A stretch of DNA of 64,000 nucleotides from Ciona intestinalis (Eukaryota; Chordata; Ascidiacea; Phlebobranchia; Cionidae), in contig NC_020179.2 of the NCBI RefSeq assembly GCF_000224145.3, forward strand, positions 3,127,885 through 3,191,884. The letters are read 5' to 3'. Both the position numbers and the translations under genes were made by a program. Numbering within the stretch: the first letter of the stretch is position 1; each line of letters begins with the position of its first letter. The notes beneath the pieces are model-generated. The model had not been told where the DNA came from. It worked only from the letters and a program-made list of their open reading frames with translations, and searched no databases. Of the stretch, positions 25,801-39,443 are shown one piece after another.

Positions 25801-28407
25801 GTTATAGTAGGGTGGGGGAAGACGGGACACCTTTAGCACATATTATCCAAATACCCTGATCGTGTTTTAACCGATTAACAACGGTCTATGGGAGTCGTGA
25901 GGATGCTGTTTTATAACTCGCTGAATGTTCGTTGTTTACTACAAAATGGGACGAAAAAATTGAAAGGAAAAGTATCTCATCTTCCCCACCCTAATATACG
26001 TTATACTCCCAAATAAATAAAATATAAAACTGTGCATATATACATGCTGAATAGCTCATTAAAAATCCTCCAAAGTTCACAGTTGAATCGCTTCGGAAAC
26101 GTACAAGAGCTTTGGAAGTTTTGGTGGTCATTCGTATTGAACGTGTGCTGTTACCACTAACTATAAGAAGCAAAGTGGATCCTTGTGTGGTACCGTCATA
26201 TACCTGTATATTTAACATGTTGATATGCAAAGTACGGTGGAGAAAGATGGGACACCTTTTCGTTCTTCTCGAACCATTTGGTATTAAACAAAGAACATTA
26301 ACAGAATTATAAAACCGTATTCTCACGACTTCCATAGACCGTTGTTAATTGTTTTAAAACATAATCAGGATATTTATATATTATGTGCTAAAGGTGTCCC
26401 ATTTCCCCCCAAAGTACTCTATTTATATTACTGTGGCGTAAGTCGGGACACCCATAGATGGTAATATTCAAATATCATGTTTTAAACAATTAACAACATT
26501 CTATGGGAGTCGTGAGAAAACGGTTTTATAATTCTTTAAATATTCTTTGTTTCCTACCAAATGAGAAAATAGAATGAAAGGTGTCCTATCTCGCGCCACT
26601 TTTAGTTATGTGAATACCACATAGGACCTATTGAAGTATTTTTGCATGGCCCACACTTACCACTAAAGAATCACAGCATCCTTCGATTTGGTATCTGTAT
26701 ACAACGAGACGTATAACTTGTGTAGGTGGCACAGTTAATATCCACGTGCAAAGCAAGTTATTTGCGTAGTTTAGTGGCCAGCTAGGCGAGTCGAGAAATC
26801 TAGTAAAACGAGCCGGTGTAAGGGAACGATCGCAACTCCTGCTGCTGGGTGGAACTGTGTAACATAGGAACGGGTGTTAGTAACAAATTGTTGTATAGTA
26901 GGGAGGGGGAAGATGGGACACATTTAGCACATAATATCCAAATATCCTGATCGTGTTTTTAACATTTAACGATGGTCTATGGGAGTCGTGAGGAAACGAT
27001 TTTATAATTCTTTGAGTGTTCTTTGTTTACTACCGAAGGGACGAGAAAATAAAATGGGAAGGTGTCCCGTCCTCCCCCACCCTACATAGTATTAAAGTGT
27101 AAAATGGGTACCGTTACCCCATAGTATATTTCACTTTCTAATCGTGTTTTACAATTAACAACGCTCTTCTAGAGCCAGGAGGATATGGGTAAATAATTCT
27201 GTGGATATTCCTTGTTTACTACAAAAAAGCCCCATGAAATAGAATGAAAACATGAATTATATTCCCCATAACTAATATAATACTTAATCCTTCATAAAAA
27301 ATGCATTCTTACCTAGTTTATGCTGAAATCGAAATCCTTTTGCTGTCACTGAATGGTCACTGACGAAAGTTATGTAAAGAGAACCGAAGTTAGAAGAGAT
27401 AAGGAAAGTAGACAAGACATTCCCCCGCAAAGTGTGTAATATATGACCGCTAGAAGTACTGCCGTCTCGAATCTAAAATCATGTTTATTTTAGTTCAAAA
27501 TTATTTCTATATTTACTAGGTTGCTGATGTATATTGAATACCGCCGTTAGCATACAATATCATAGACTTAATTTTTTTTTTTTTTTAACAATTACCAACG
27601 CGCTTTTAGAGTCGTGCGGATACTGCTATATAGTTATGTAAATATTAGTTGTATATACCACTAAATGCGACGGTAAAGGGGAATAGTTATAAAAACATGG
27701 ACTATTTTACCCCAACCTACTATATTACAACACCTTCATTGTCTGCATTCATTAATTACATTCACCCGTTCATTAATCCATTTATTCATTTATTCGAATA
27801 GTAATTCATTCATTCATTATATTCATTCTTTTATTCATTTATTCGTTCGTTCATTCATGCATTCATTCATTCATTCATTCATTCATTCATTTATTTATTC
27901 ATTCATTCATTCATTCATTTATTCATTCATTCATTCATTCATTCATTTATTTATTCCTTCATTCATTCATTCATTTTTTCATTTATTCATTCATTCTTAC
28001 CTCAACTACATCACAGCAACTCTCTGTAGCAACTGCGGAGAATTGAACCTGTACTTGGCGCCCGGGGACGCTGCTTTTTACAATCCATGCACATTCCAAA
28101 TTATTGGGATAATTGTTTGGCCAATTCGGGGTAGTAATAGCAGGAGAGTAGTTTTCTCCAGCCGTGAAAGTTGCGGTGCATTGAGCATTTGCACTACCTG
28201 AAAAAAAAACAATTATATTTGCCTAACAAAATTAATCTAATGAGTGAATACGAAAATTTTCTCGGACAAGATTTTATTTTAAATTCATTGAAGCTAAGAA
28301 CGCTTCGTTTAAAAACTAAAGTTAGGAAAAATTGCTTTATGTTAATATTTTTATTTCTTACCAGCAAAAGCGATAACAAAAAGCAAAATAGTTCCTATTC
28401 GCAACAT
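22867..28407 (-). CDS. Secreted protein with four CUB domains, 508 aa
   Basis: Exons in order: 28362-28407, 28001-28197, 27313-27472, 26661-26854, 26044-26203, 25294-25338, 24660-24838, 23944-24112, 23338-23528 and 22867-23052; 1527 nt, in phase throughout. The first exon is a signal peptide (MLRIGTILLFVIAFAG). Four CUB domains follow, each split over two exons at the usual V-x-(V/I)-x-(D/N)-G boundary. CUB1 has TTPNWPNNYPNN and VVEIRDGS; CUB2 has DSPSWPLNYANN and VVYDGTT; a short Pro/Thr linker is encoded by the 45-nt exon; CUB3 has SPNFPRGYASD and VVRNGN; CUB4 has YITSQNWGVGLYPSN and LKVYNGPS. No protease, EGF or transmembrane segment is present, so it is a pure CUB protein, probably extracellular (spermadhesin- or cubilin-like fold). 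Its ligand is unknown. It is transcribed divergently from VPS11. Confidence 0.9.
23056..23200 (-). repeat. SINE 3' part ending at the acceptor of the last CUB exon
   Basis: On the minus strand the tail ACATTCATTCATTC is followed within a few bases by TTTATGCAG, the acceptor of exon 22867-23052. The SINE is sense-oriented to the gene. Confidence 0.8.
24155..24353 (-). mobile_element. Two adjacent MITE family A copies, CUB intron
   Basis: This copy is followed directly by a second (24356-24530) whose right end merges into a SINE fragment. Confidence 0.82.
24845..25035 (-). repeat. SINE 3' parts with (ATTC)n tail before a CUB exon acceptor
   Basis: The minus-strand tail (eight or more ATTC units, 24853-24895) is followed by CAACCGTTCTTTTCAG, the acceptor of exon 24660-24838. 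A second 3' module lies upstream, and another SINE fragment sits at 24535-24640 in the next intron. Confidence 0.8.
25804..25997 (-). mobile_element. MITE family A, CUB intron 5
   Basis: Intact. Its right end is about 45 nt downstream of the donor of exon 26044-26203, read on the coding strand. Confidence 0.83.
26229..26420 (+). mobile_element. MITE family A, CUB intron 4
   Basis: Starts about 25 nt upstream of exon 26044-26203. A degraded inverted copy follows at about 26425-26605. Confidence 0.78.
26893..27088 (-). mobile_element. MITE family A, CUB intron 3
   Basis: Intact, followed by a degraded subfamily B copy (27100-27280). Confidence 0.83.
27755..27998. repeat. (ATTC)n microsatellite abutting a CUB-gene splice donor
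   Basis: About 240 bp of imperfect ATTC repeats that stop next to the donor site of CUB exon 2 (exon left edge 28001). On the coding strand the intron begins GTAAG and then runs straight into GAAT repeats. An open frame of Ser-Phe-Ile-His repeats across it is an artefact. Confidence 0.9.
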
Positions 28408-30588
28408 GCTGTTCGTTTATGTGAATTCAGATTTGTTTGGTGCTATATATATACAGCATTACAATCGCTTAAGGCCATGTCACGTTTCTGTCGGAGATGG
28501 CGCATTAAACTTGGAAAGAAGTTACAACTGTTCTCACTTATAAACAAACCATAGTATACCTAGTTAGGCTACATAGGTTCCCTTTAACAAAAGTATTTAC
28601 GATATTTTTTCAAAGTTTAAACGTGTATGACATTATTATTTAAAGCTAAAGTATATGACAAATATTTTTACAAACACTACAATTTTAAGTTTTACAAATA
28701 AATTAGAAGTTTGCTATATAGATTAAGCAAAGACTAAAATGTTTTTTAAAAAGAGATAGTATTGCGTTTTTCATATAATAATTTAATAAAATCTGTATAT
28801 GCTATAGTGCATTAAAAGGCAGAAAATATGCAGCGTGTGCAGTTCTGGATAAGTTTGCTGTTAAAGTTTCAGTAATTTTCCATTTCCGGTTAATCGTCCA
28901 GTGTTTTTCCACTATAGCCACTAAAATTTACAGTGATTTTCCACTAATAAAATATAGTTGTCAACACGTATTAATTCACCAGGTTAAGCTTGCAGCGTAC
29001 GCCACTTACTGCAGAAAATGCCGCAAGCAGTTTCGGTCTCAGATTAAGCAGCATGTTTTGCTACGTAGTACTTTTCCGCTAACATGTATTTGTTTTTAAA
29101 GATGCGCTTTAAAACATAGATGCATGCTGAAAGATCTTAAACACAAAATTTAGGCATTATAGAAGGCAATAAACTTTGTATACATATATTTTTAGGTTTG
29201 CTTTTTATATAAGACTCTTACCGAATTTGTTTCTGGCATGTGTGAAAATTAAATTTCACTAAATGTTCGAATTTGTTAAAACGCAAAAAATGTATCCTCT
29301 TTAAAAAACACAAGATTTAATCAAATTTAATGCGAAGCATAACTGACATATAATGCGCTGCAAGCGATTTGCGGTAAGAAAGCACAAGATCCGTATAGCC
29401 ATCAGAGGCTTGACATTTAACGAATGCTGTCATCATATTAGAGTATACGTTGAGGTTTTGTGCACAAAAACAAGTTTCTCGCCACAATCCAAGCTTGATA
29501 AACATTTGGCCAGAAGAACTTTCCAAATTAATTAATTAAAGGCTTTGGACTTTTCCTTTATCCATAGGCACTCTCTATACTTGGTTTATGACGTTGTTAT
29601 GCAAATTAAAGCAACTCTATAAAAGGCATGTAACCATTATTAGTTCAATTACATGGAAGAAATTGAAGATGATGGGTTACAGGAATGATATCTGTATCGA
29701 TTTTAATATTGATATAAAGTACTTCGGGGTAAGATGAGACACCTCTAATACATAATATCCAATTGTCCTGATCGTGTTTTAAACAAATAACAACGCGGTC
29801 TATGAAAGTCGTGAGGATACAGTTTTATAATTCCTTGAATGTTCTTTGTTTACTACCAAATGGGACAGGAAAATAGAATAATAAAAAGTGTGTCCTATCT
29901 TTCCCAACCCTACTATATAGTAGGATAGGCCAACGGGATAGGCCTACGTTTAAGTTTTATAGTTGAGTGGACAAACTTATACTGACGAAGCTGTGTGGCA
30001 CAGTACGTGTGTCTCTATATTCGTATATAGAAAACGTATTGCTAGCAGGTTATACGTGGCTGTATTTCTCCGTTGCTATAAACTTATTAGTCCTGGACCG
30101 CTGTTTAGTATGGGTCAGAGTTCCAGCTCAGTTTACCATTTGCAAGGCAGAGAAAAAATTAACTTACAGGATGTCTAAACTTTATGATTAGGAAAACAGT
30201 AGCACTAACAATGTTGTTTACCAAAAATACGTGGCTTTATAATACAGAAGACACACCTACAAAAAGATACACACACACCCACAAAGAGATTAAAACCAAT
30301 CTTTTTGCCTGGTTAAAAGCAATCTTTTTCCCTGGTTTTAATCTCTTTGCCTACACTGAGTTTTGCAATAACACAGGGTACATTTTGCTGTGATGTCTAT
30401 ATCATACATCTATAATTCGTAAGGGGGAACCCCCTATTATTATTACCAAAATTCTAAACTTGGTGTTTCATTTCTGGTTTATTTTTTAGTGATAAATAAC
30501 TGCTGGAATCGTATAGAGAACGGTTCAAAACATTGTTTTTATCAAGAAATAGCAGCTGTGCTGTTTTTGTTCGATTACGCTTTTTCGA
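28408..30588. other. Divergent intergenic region between the CUB gene and VPS11
   Basis: 28570-29700 is free of the MITEs and SINEs seen elsewhere and is AT-rich. One family A MITE lies at 29713-29919. A 69-codon open frame on the minus strand (29317-29526) has no recognisable similarity. The region should contain the promoters of both flanking genes; no clear core elements were identified. Confidence 0.45.
29713..29919 (-). mobile_element. MITE family A, CUB-VPS11 intergenic
   Basis: Degraded left end (CTTCGGGGTAAGATGAGACA); right end complete. Confidence 0.75.
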
Positions 30589-33182
30589 ATGGCTTTTACA
30601 CAGGTTGGTTTACACTTTACAGTACGCAAGACGCCAAGACGGTTACCAAAATTTACCAATAGATAGGGATGCACATTACAGAATAATTAGGTATTCTAGG
30701 ATATCCTAGAATACTTTATTTCGAATCTAGAATTCCGAATCTAGAATTTCGAATCTTTTTATATTTATAGGAAAAGGAAATTTTACCAACAAAAGTCAGT
30801 TTATTGACCCTTTCATAGCAGCCTTGTTGGAACATGAGCTGTAAAATGATCAAAAATTGTACTATTGGGTAGTTTTTGCGTCATGAAACGTATAGCAGGC
30901 TATGAAAAGACGTTACGAAACGTTTACTCTCGAAAGTCCCACAAACACAAAAATATTTTTTTTCAAAATTAATAAGTTTCAAAAATTGTTACTATAGTAT
31001 ATGAGATGACGTGTAATGACGTCATTAAACAGAATACCGAATCCCGTAATTAGATTCGAATACAAAAGGATTCGAATCTCATGGATTCGAAATTCTGTAA
31101 TGTGCATCCCTACCAATAGATTAAACGAAAAGTTTTTAACGTACGTGCAGAAAATTAAATCATAATTTTGTCATTCAGTGGCGACGTTTTACGTTCTTTA
31201 ACAAGCAAGCAGTGCCCACTAACGTGGCTGGACGATCATGGGACACTGTACGAGATGCAGAGATGGCGTGTTCTACTTGTGGCAGAGGAGTTCTGATTTT
31301 CGGAGATATCCTTTTTTGTTTTTTTTATTTTAAAAAGTACCATCTGTGTCAATCTTAAAGTTTTAGTATACTTTAAAAGATCGTATGGCATACTATACTT
31401 TTAAAAAAGTCATACTACTTTTTAAAACACCAGTCTGCAGAATATGGAAGTTCCTGACAAGATCTTTGTAGTAAGATCTTTTTCCGTGTGCGCGTGCTGT
31501 CATTAAAAATCGACTACAAAGCATTTACATTTTCAAGACACATTAGGAAATCCTAGATGTTTTAATACACATTTTATTGTTAAATTAGTTGGCGTCCGGA
31601 AAACAAATCAGGAGGTGCATAACTAAAGATTGTAACCAAAAACTGTGCACCTGCCATACTTTGCAGACTGGTTAAACCATAGATATTGCCTATTTTACTT
31701 TATAACTGATCTAATTCCTTAACTCCTACATTACATAGCAATGGTTTTGTTCACATGGTGAACCATAATTTCCAAGTTTCCACTTTCAAAGCATTTGCCA
31801 TCACTGTTCTACACCTCTTCCAATTAAAACAACACAATATGCTCGCAGCAGTTGGGGTAAGAAATGTACAATAAATAACAAACACAGTGTATTTTGCCAC
31901 CGGTATTCACCCACAGCATGGTATGCTTAGGAGCTTAGAATGTGGGCACTCTTTTTAAATATAAATATGTTTTTAAGTGTAAGCGTTTTTTAACAACTGT
32001 TGTTTTTTCGCTATATCCGTTCTTTTCGTTTAAATTTTTTTTAAATCTTCGCTACCGTATTCGAAAAGACCTATAAAGATATTGTTATTAATATTATCAT
32101 ATTAAATAATTGGGATTGTTTTTTATGCCTTATTTGCCCAAATAGGGGGGGGGTCCTAACCCATTCAGTCTTAACCATGCCCCTGTTATGAGCTGTCATG
32201 AGAGATCTCCATTACCATTCAAGCCATTGTTGCCTACCTCCCAGGAAGCACAGGCTCCTTAAACTGGGGGACCCATGCAGTAGCACCCCGGGTGTTCGGG
32301 TAATGGGCCGATCCTGGCCTAAATCCTAGGACCCATGGAGTGCCTTGCTGCGGGACCTCACCCACATAGAATAGAAAAAAATGCCCATGTTAGGCGCCGC
32401 ATGTACGATTGCTAAAATATGCCATAACTCTAATAGTTTAAAAATTGTTACTCGCCATTAAAGTAAAATGGAATTAAATTTTTGTTTAGATTGATGAGGA
32501 TGGTGTGAATCCAGTGATAAAAGTTTGGAATATGGATAAGAAGGATAAGTTTGGAAACCCATTTTGTTGCAGAATTCAACGTACTATACCAGCCAGTAAT
32601 ACACCAAGCATGGTATGTTAAAGAAACTTATAAAATACCAGAAAACATATAGGCTACAGAAAGTGACCAAAATTCTGAAAATCTTTCAAAATTCTGAAAA
32701 ATACACAGAAAACATATAGGCCTGCAGAAAATAACCAAAATTCGGAAAATCTCTCTTTAGCTTTTGATGTGAAATGCTACCCCATAAATTCAATACTTGA
32801 TTTAATAAAATATTTTAATAAAAAGGTAGTTTCATTTAATATTCTTAATACACAATATCTATAAACAGGTGACTTCATTTTGTGTTCATGAAAACCAAAG
32901 TTTCATGGCTGTTGGATTCGCTATTGGATCTATTGCTTTATATAAAGGAGATATTGCTAAGGATAGGTTGGTGTTTTGTTTCATATATAGTAGAGTGGGG
33001 GAAGTTGGGCCACCTTTTGATTCTATTTTTTCGTCCCATTTGGTAGTAAACAATAAACATTCGAAGAATTATAAAACCATATCCTCACGACTTCCATAGA
33101 CCGTTGTTAATTGTTTAAAACATGATCAGAATATTTTGGTATATATTTTGAAAATGTGTCCCATCTTCCCCCACACTACTAT

Positions 33183-33216
<34 letters not shown>

Positions 33217-36200
33217 TTGTACTAATATATATGTAGACAAAGGTGTGACTAATAGATTGCCCAAATTGTCAGCCATACATAAAACAAAAAAACATCACCT
33301 ACACCGTGGTAACCCATTGGCCATGAAATAGAACACCTGTTTTATAAGGACTATCGTTTACCAGCAACGCAAGGATAAAGCAAGTTACATTCATTCGTTA
33401 TGTAGGTTATTTCAATTACAGAACCCTGAACCGGACTGTCCATTTAATGAATGAAAACGAAGGACAAATAACAGGTCTTAGTTTTCAAGGCACTGGGAAA
33501 GCATGTCATCTGTTTGCAACAACAGAAAACTTAGTTGTTTCGTTTAACTTGCAAGAAAAGCTGCCAAAGAAGGTACATTTGTCATATGTGATAACTTTAA
33601 GATATGGTATTATGGTTTATTAATTGATTATATCCTTTTAAATTTTTAATACATTTCCCAGTGGTTCCTTATGGATTGCCTAAATTATCAGTGTGATATA
33701 ATTTAGGCATATAGTACTGTGGGGGAAGATGGGACACCTTTAGCACTTAATATCCAAATATCCTGATCGTGTTTTAAACAATTAACAACGGTCTATGGTA
33801 GTTATGGGGATACAGTTTTATAATTCTTTGAATTTTCTTTCTTTACTACCAAAAGAGACGAACGAAAAGGTGTCCCATCTTCCCCCACCCTACTATATAT
33901 ACATTTTATAAAAATAAAAACATGAAATAAAATAATCACCAACAAAGTTACATATATAGCTTTTTTATTTAATAAAAATAAAAATACATGTGTGATAACT
34001 CGCAAGTGGGCACGAAGTGTATGAAACAGAGCACCCATGTTATGACAACTGTCAAAATCCCGCCATGTGAGGATGATTAAGTTATATTCATTCATTCATC
34101 CATTTTAGAACGTGCTTGACCGTAGAGGATGCTCTTTATTCTGCAGCACTATGTCCGACATGGTAATGGACAATCACTTTATAGTCACAGCTTCTGATGC
34201 AGTGTATGCTTATCAAGCTGATTCAAGAGGCCCATGCTTTGCTTTTGATGGTCAGTTTATCGTTAAATTTATAATCATTATCTAAGACTGGGATTTATTT
34301 ACCGGCGCAGTGGAACAGTTGGTTAGCGCATGTGCCTTTAACCCAGAGGTTATGGGTTCAAGGCTTGTCCTGCTACCATTGTGGGCGTAAGTGTCCTTTG
34401 GCAAGACACTTATTGACAATTGCTCCAACCCAGTGGTCACTAATGGCTTGTATAGTTTGTACGCCATGCAGAAAAAAAGACCCACAAATTTACATATATG
34501 GTAACTCATAAGCAGGCACTAGGTGTATGAAACAGAACACCCGTGTTATAACAACTGTCATTCTCCGGCCATGTGAGAATAAGTCCAGTTACATTCCTTC
34601 ATATTTATTTAGATTCTCTAATACTATGTTTACAATTATGAAATAATGTTTGCAGGTGAAAAATTAATGGCAAAGTGGTTTAATGGATACCTTGTTCTTG
34701 TTTATAAAGATAAGGCCAAGAACTCCATTCCTTCTTCCAGGTAAACTGTTACTAAGGCTCAATATTGCTTTGTTCAATTTTGAGTACACACTGTATAACA
34801 TACAAACTAAAGTATTAAGTAAGAGTCAGAAGTTTGCAAAAAATAAGTGTCTGACTGCGATGCGGTGTTGCAGCACCGCTTGCACGAAGATCTAAATGGG
34901 CTTTCTGGGTTTTGGGGTAATGGGCCAAGTCTGGCCTAAATCCCAGGTCCTTGACAAGGACCTCACCCACACAGAATAAAAAAATGAGTCAAAGTTTGGA
35001 TTTAAAACTACAAATATTAAAATCTGCAGTAATTTTAAAATTGAAGGTATAGGTAAACACCAATTACAAATTTTACAAGTACAATATTTCTTATGACCAA
35101 TGATTCCCACAGTTCTATGAAAATACCGGACAAGAATATTGTTACAATATATGATGCAAGTCAAAAACTTATTGGTAAGATAGCTATCTAATATTCTGTA
35201 TCTGTATTATAAGGCTTTAAGGTTACTAGTAAATAAATTGCATGAATTAAGTTATATATAACTTTTGTAAGCTAAAGCATTGCAGTAAAAAAATGCAATT
35301 TTGCAGAAAAAAAATTGTACTAAAGAATTTGCGGTAAATAAAAGTATTTTGTTTTTAGCATATTCTTCGCCACTACCTGGTGTACAAGAGGTGTTATATG
35401 AATGGGGATCATTATTTGCACTTGTTGCTGATAATAACTTGATTTGTCTGCAAGAAATCGACATACAGCAGAAACTAGAGGTAGTTATGATATCTGTTTT
35501 GTGTATCATAGTGGTTACCATGCCTGCCTTTAACCCAGAGGTAATGGGTTCAAAACTTGTCGTTGCTATTATTATCGGTGTATGTGTCCTTGGGCAAGAC
35601 ATTTAACAGCAATTGCTCCAAATCACTGGTCATTAATGGGTCGTCCAAATTATCAGCCATCTGTATATCCAAAAAAATAATCACCCACAAAGTAACATAC
35701 ATGGTAACTCGTAAGCTGGCACGAGGTGTATGAAATAGAACACCGGTGTTTAATGACTGTCGTTTCCCGGCCACGCCAGGATAAAGTAAGTTACATTCAA
35801 TTCATTTATATCTCAGATGCTGTTTAAGAAAAACCTCTATTCCCTGGCTGTTAACTTGGCTAAGAGCCAGGATTTAGGAAAAGATGGTTTGGTTGATATC
35901 TTTACACAGTACGGTGATCATTTGTACAGCAAGGGTGACTTTGATGGTGCTATAGCTCAATATATTAAAACCATTGGCCACCTGGAACCATCATATATTA
36001 TTAGGAAGGTAAGAAATAAATACTTTGGATACTAAATAACTATTTTAGAAAAATAAGTGCAAAACATGATTGAATCTCAAAATGTACAGTCCAGAGTGTT
36101 TTAACTTAATGATAAAAGTGATACAGTTCCGTTCTTCTATTCAAACTTTAAATAAATTTTCGGTCAAGAATCTACACTGCATGTATTCCACTTTGTGAAT

Positions 36201-39200
36201 ACATAGAAATTAATTTTATTTGTTTTACTCTGTTATTTCTGCTACCAGGCATAATGTAAATAATATTTTAACGGCTCATCTGAAAAAACGTAGTATATTT
36301 CTTACATTTCGTCTGCCATTAGACTTACTGAGTCTTGCCGATAAGTCGTTGATAGATTCCCCCTATTGTACGGGTCGTGTCTTTACGCACACATTTGTTT
36401 CTATTAGAAATTTTCTCACGATTAGATGTAAATATATTTTAACTGTAAGCGTGTTTTAACAACTGTTGTTTTGTCGCTATATATCCCGTCTTTTCCTTTA
36501 AATATTTCTAAACCTTGGCTATCGTAATCGAAGAGACAAAAAAACTTGTTATTATTTAATTAAATATTAATATCACATTTTCCTTAGTTTCTGGATGCTC
36601 AACAAATTCGTAATCTTACATCATACCTGCAAGCAATGCATGAGTTGGGACGAGCCAATGAAGACCACACCACACTGCTGTTGAACTGTTTCACCAAGCT
36701 AAAGGATGTAGAAAATCTCAACAAGTTTATCATGGTATAACATGAATGAATAAATGTATTTGTCTTACTTTATCTTCGCAAAGCCAGAAAATGACAGTTG
36801 TTAAACACAGGTGTTTCGTTTCATACACCTCGTGCCAGCTTACGAGTTACCAAGTATGTAACTTTGTGGGTGGTTAGTTTTTGTTATTTTTATGTGTGGC
36901 TGATAATTTGGACAACCCATTAATGACCACTAGGTTGAAGCAATTGCTGTTGAGTGTCTTGCCCAAGGACACATACACTCACAATAGGAAAAACATCTCC
37001 TAAAAAATAATCCACAAAGCTATACAAGGTAACTCATAAGCGGGCATGAGATGTATAAAACATAACACCCGTGTTATAACAATTGTCATTGCCCTAAAAA
37101 AGACTTTTTCACCATACAGACTCCAGAGACAGAACTTCACTTTGATGTTGAAACTGCAATCCGTGTTTGTAGACAAGCTGGTTATTATAAACATGCTTTA
37201 CAACTGGCTGAGAAACATCATAAACACAAGTGGTAATTAGTTGTTACAATTTTGGTTAAAATTAATTTTAAAATTTTGTTCTGCTTTTTTGGTACAAATT
37301 GGCTTTTTACGAATTTTTATAAAATGTCAAATGTAGGTTTTCTGCCAAAACTAGCAATTGATATGAGAAATATTTCGTACTTAATATACAGATTTTAAAT
37401 TAATGAAGTAATTGTATTCACTGCTTTACTAGGTATTTGAAAATCCAATTGGAAGATACTCACCAATATAGACGTGCATTGTCATATATACGGCAACTGC
37501 CTTTCAAAGAGGTATATCTGTTTGAATGTTACTTATTTTTTCTTGTGTAGGGGCAAAGACAGGCACTAACCGCTGGTTCTATAGCCCTGTTTAAAGGTTT
37601 TCCTAATATTTGGAAAAGTTTTTACATCTGGTGCCTGGTGAGGTCCTTGTGATAGCACTCTGGGTGTTGGGGTATAATAATAATAATAACTTTACTCGTT
37701 TCTGCGATTATGGTAGCAAAGATTTAGAAATACTTTAAACGAAAAACAGAATATAGCAACAAAAAAAACTCAGTCCTAAATAATTCCTATGGCATGTCTC
37801 ACTGTAGAGCCTTACCTGCATAGAATAGAATGGTGCTTCACATATTTTAAATATATTACAGGCGGAGAACAGTTTAAAAAGATATGGGAAAACTCTGGTG
37901 AACAACACCCCTGAAGAAACAACTGAGCTGCTGAAATCTTTATGTACAGGTAATTTTGATGTGAATGAATGTAACTTGCTTTATTCTCGGATAGCTGGAA
38001 AATGACAGTCATCATAACACAGGTGTTTTGTTTCATACACCTTGTGCCAGCTAAAGGGTTAGCATGTATGTTACTTTGTGGGTGATTATTTTTTTATATT
38101 TTTATATGTATAGCTGATAATTTGGACAACCTATTAGTGACCACTGGGTTGGAGCAACTACCGTTAACTGTCATGCCCAAGAACACATACACCCACAATG
38201 GTGGCTACTAGCTCAACAAGCCTTGAACTCATTACCTCTGGGTTACAGGCGCTGACCACTTTGCTACAACGCCAGATATTTTAACGATAATATAATCCAA
38301 AAATTTATTTTTTTAAATTTAGCAAAATGGTTAAACATGTTTTTATATTTTCTGTTTATTCCTAACAGACTATCAGCCTTCTAACCACCCAGATCTTGGT
38401 CATCAAAGTGGAAATGTTTCAAAATCAAATGGAGTCGAATTCATTCATATATTCGTGAACAGTCCTAATATGCTTGTTAAATTCCTTGAGCATTTAATAA
38501 AGGTATTTCATATGCAGATAATTTATATTCAATCTTATTTCATTTAATGCTAATTCGTCATATGTATTTTCTTTTCGTTAGTGCGCCTGCCTTTAACCCA
38601 GAGGTAATGGGTTCAAGGCTTGTTGCTGATAACTTGGGGCGAGTGTGTTCTTGGGCAAGACACCTAACATCAATTGTTCTAACCCATTGGTCACTAATGG
38701 GTTGTTCAAATTATCAACTATACATAAAAAAATATATTATTAAATAATTATTCACAAAGTAACATACATGGTAAATTGTAAGCTGGCATGAGGTGTGACC
38801 CGTGGTATAACGATTGCCTTTTTTGTTCACGCGAGGATAACGCAAGTTAGATTCAAGACTTATATTAAGAAATTTATTTTGTACTTGCTTTATCAGGTAC
38901 AGGACAAAGCACCAGAAACAGTTTACAATACTTTGTTAGAACTCTACCTTCAAAAGATGAATGATCCAGCTGAAACTAAGGTACATATAATAACCCAGTA
39001 TGTTTCTATGATTGTATCAGGAAATCATAAAGATTTTTTCCTACAACTTTCTCTAGTACTAGCTACCATGGTGGCCTGTGCTTTTAAAAGTTTTTTTTCA
39101 CAAAGGTTTGTATAGATTTATTTTTACAACTTATACTAATACTAGTAACTGTATTGTTTTTAAAGTTCTGCTAGTTATAATCATAAACAAAACCTTATCT

Positions 39201-39412
39201 TCGCCGAGGATAAAGTAAGTTACATACATACATACATACATTACATTTTAATAGTTTTTTATAGTTTTTTAGATAGTTTTTTATATATAGCAGGGTGCGC
39301 AAGATGGGACACCTTTTCGTTCTATTTTCACACACATTTAGTAGTAANNNNNNNNNNNNNNNNNNNNNNNNNNNNNNNNNNNNNNNNNNNNNNNNNNACA
39401 TACATACATACA

Positions 39413-39443
<31 letters not shown>

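Noticed and set aside
27857..28201. Open frame encoding Ser-Phe-Ile-His repeats
   Set aside because: It is a translation of the (ATTC)n microsatellite on the strand opposite to the CUB exon.
29317..29526. 69-codon open frame on the minus strand between the CUB gene and VPS11
   Set aside because: No recognisable domain, signal peptide or splice context. An overlapping open frame exists on the other strand. It remains possible but unsupported.
31735..31740. AG acceptor at 31737-31738 for VPS11 exon 3
   Set aside because: Splicing there meets a stop within about ten codons. The AC at 31733-31734 keeps the conserved frame.
34305..34380. Possible tRNA gene (A- and B-box-like sequence)
   Set aside because: No cloverleaf with acceptor stem is apparent, and the sequence recurs as the head of a 300-bp SINE across the window.
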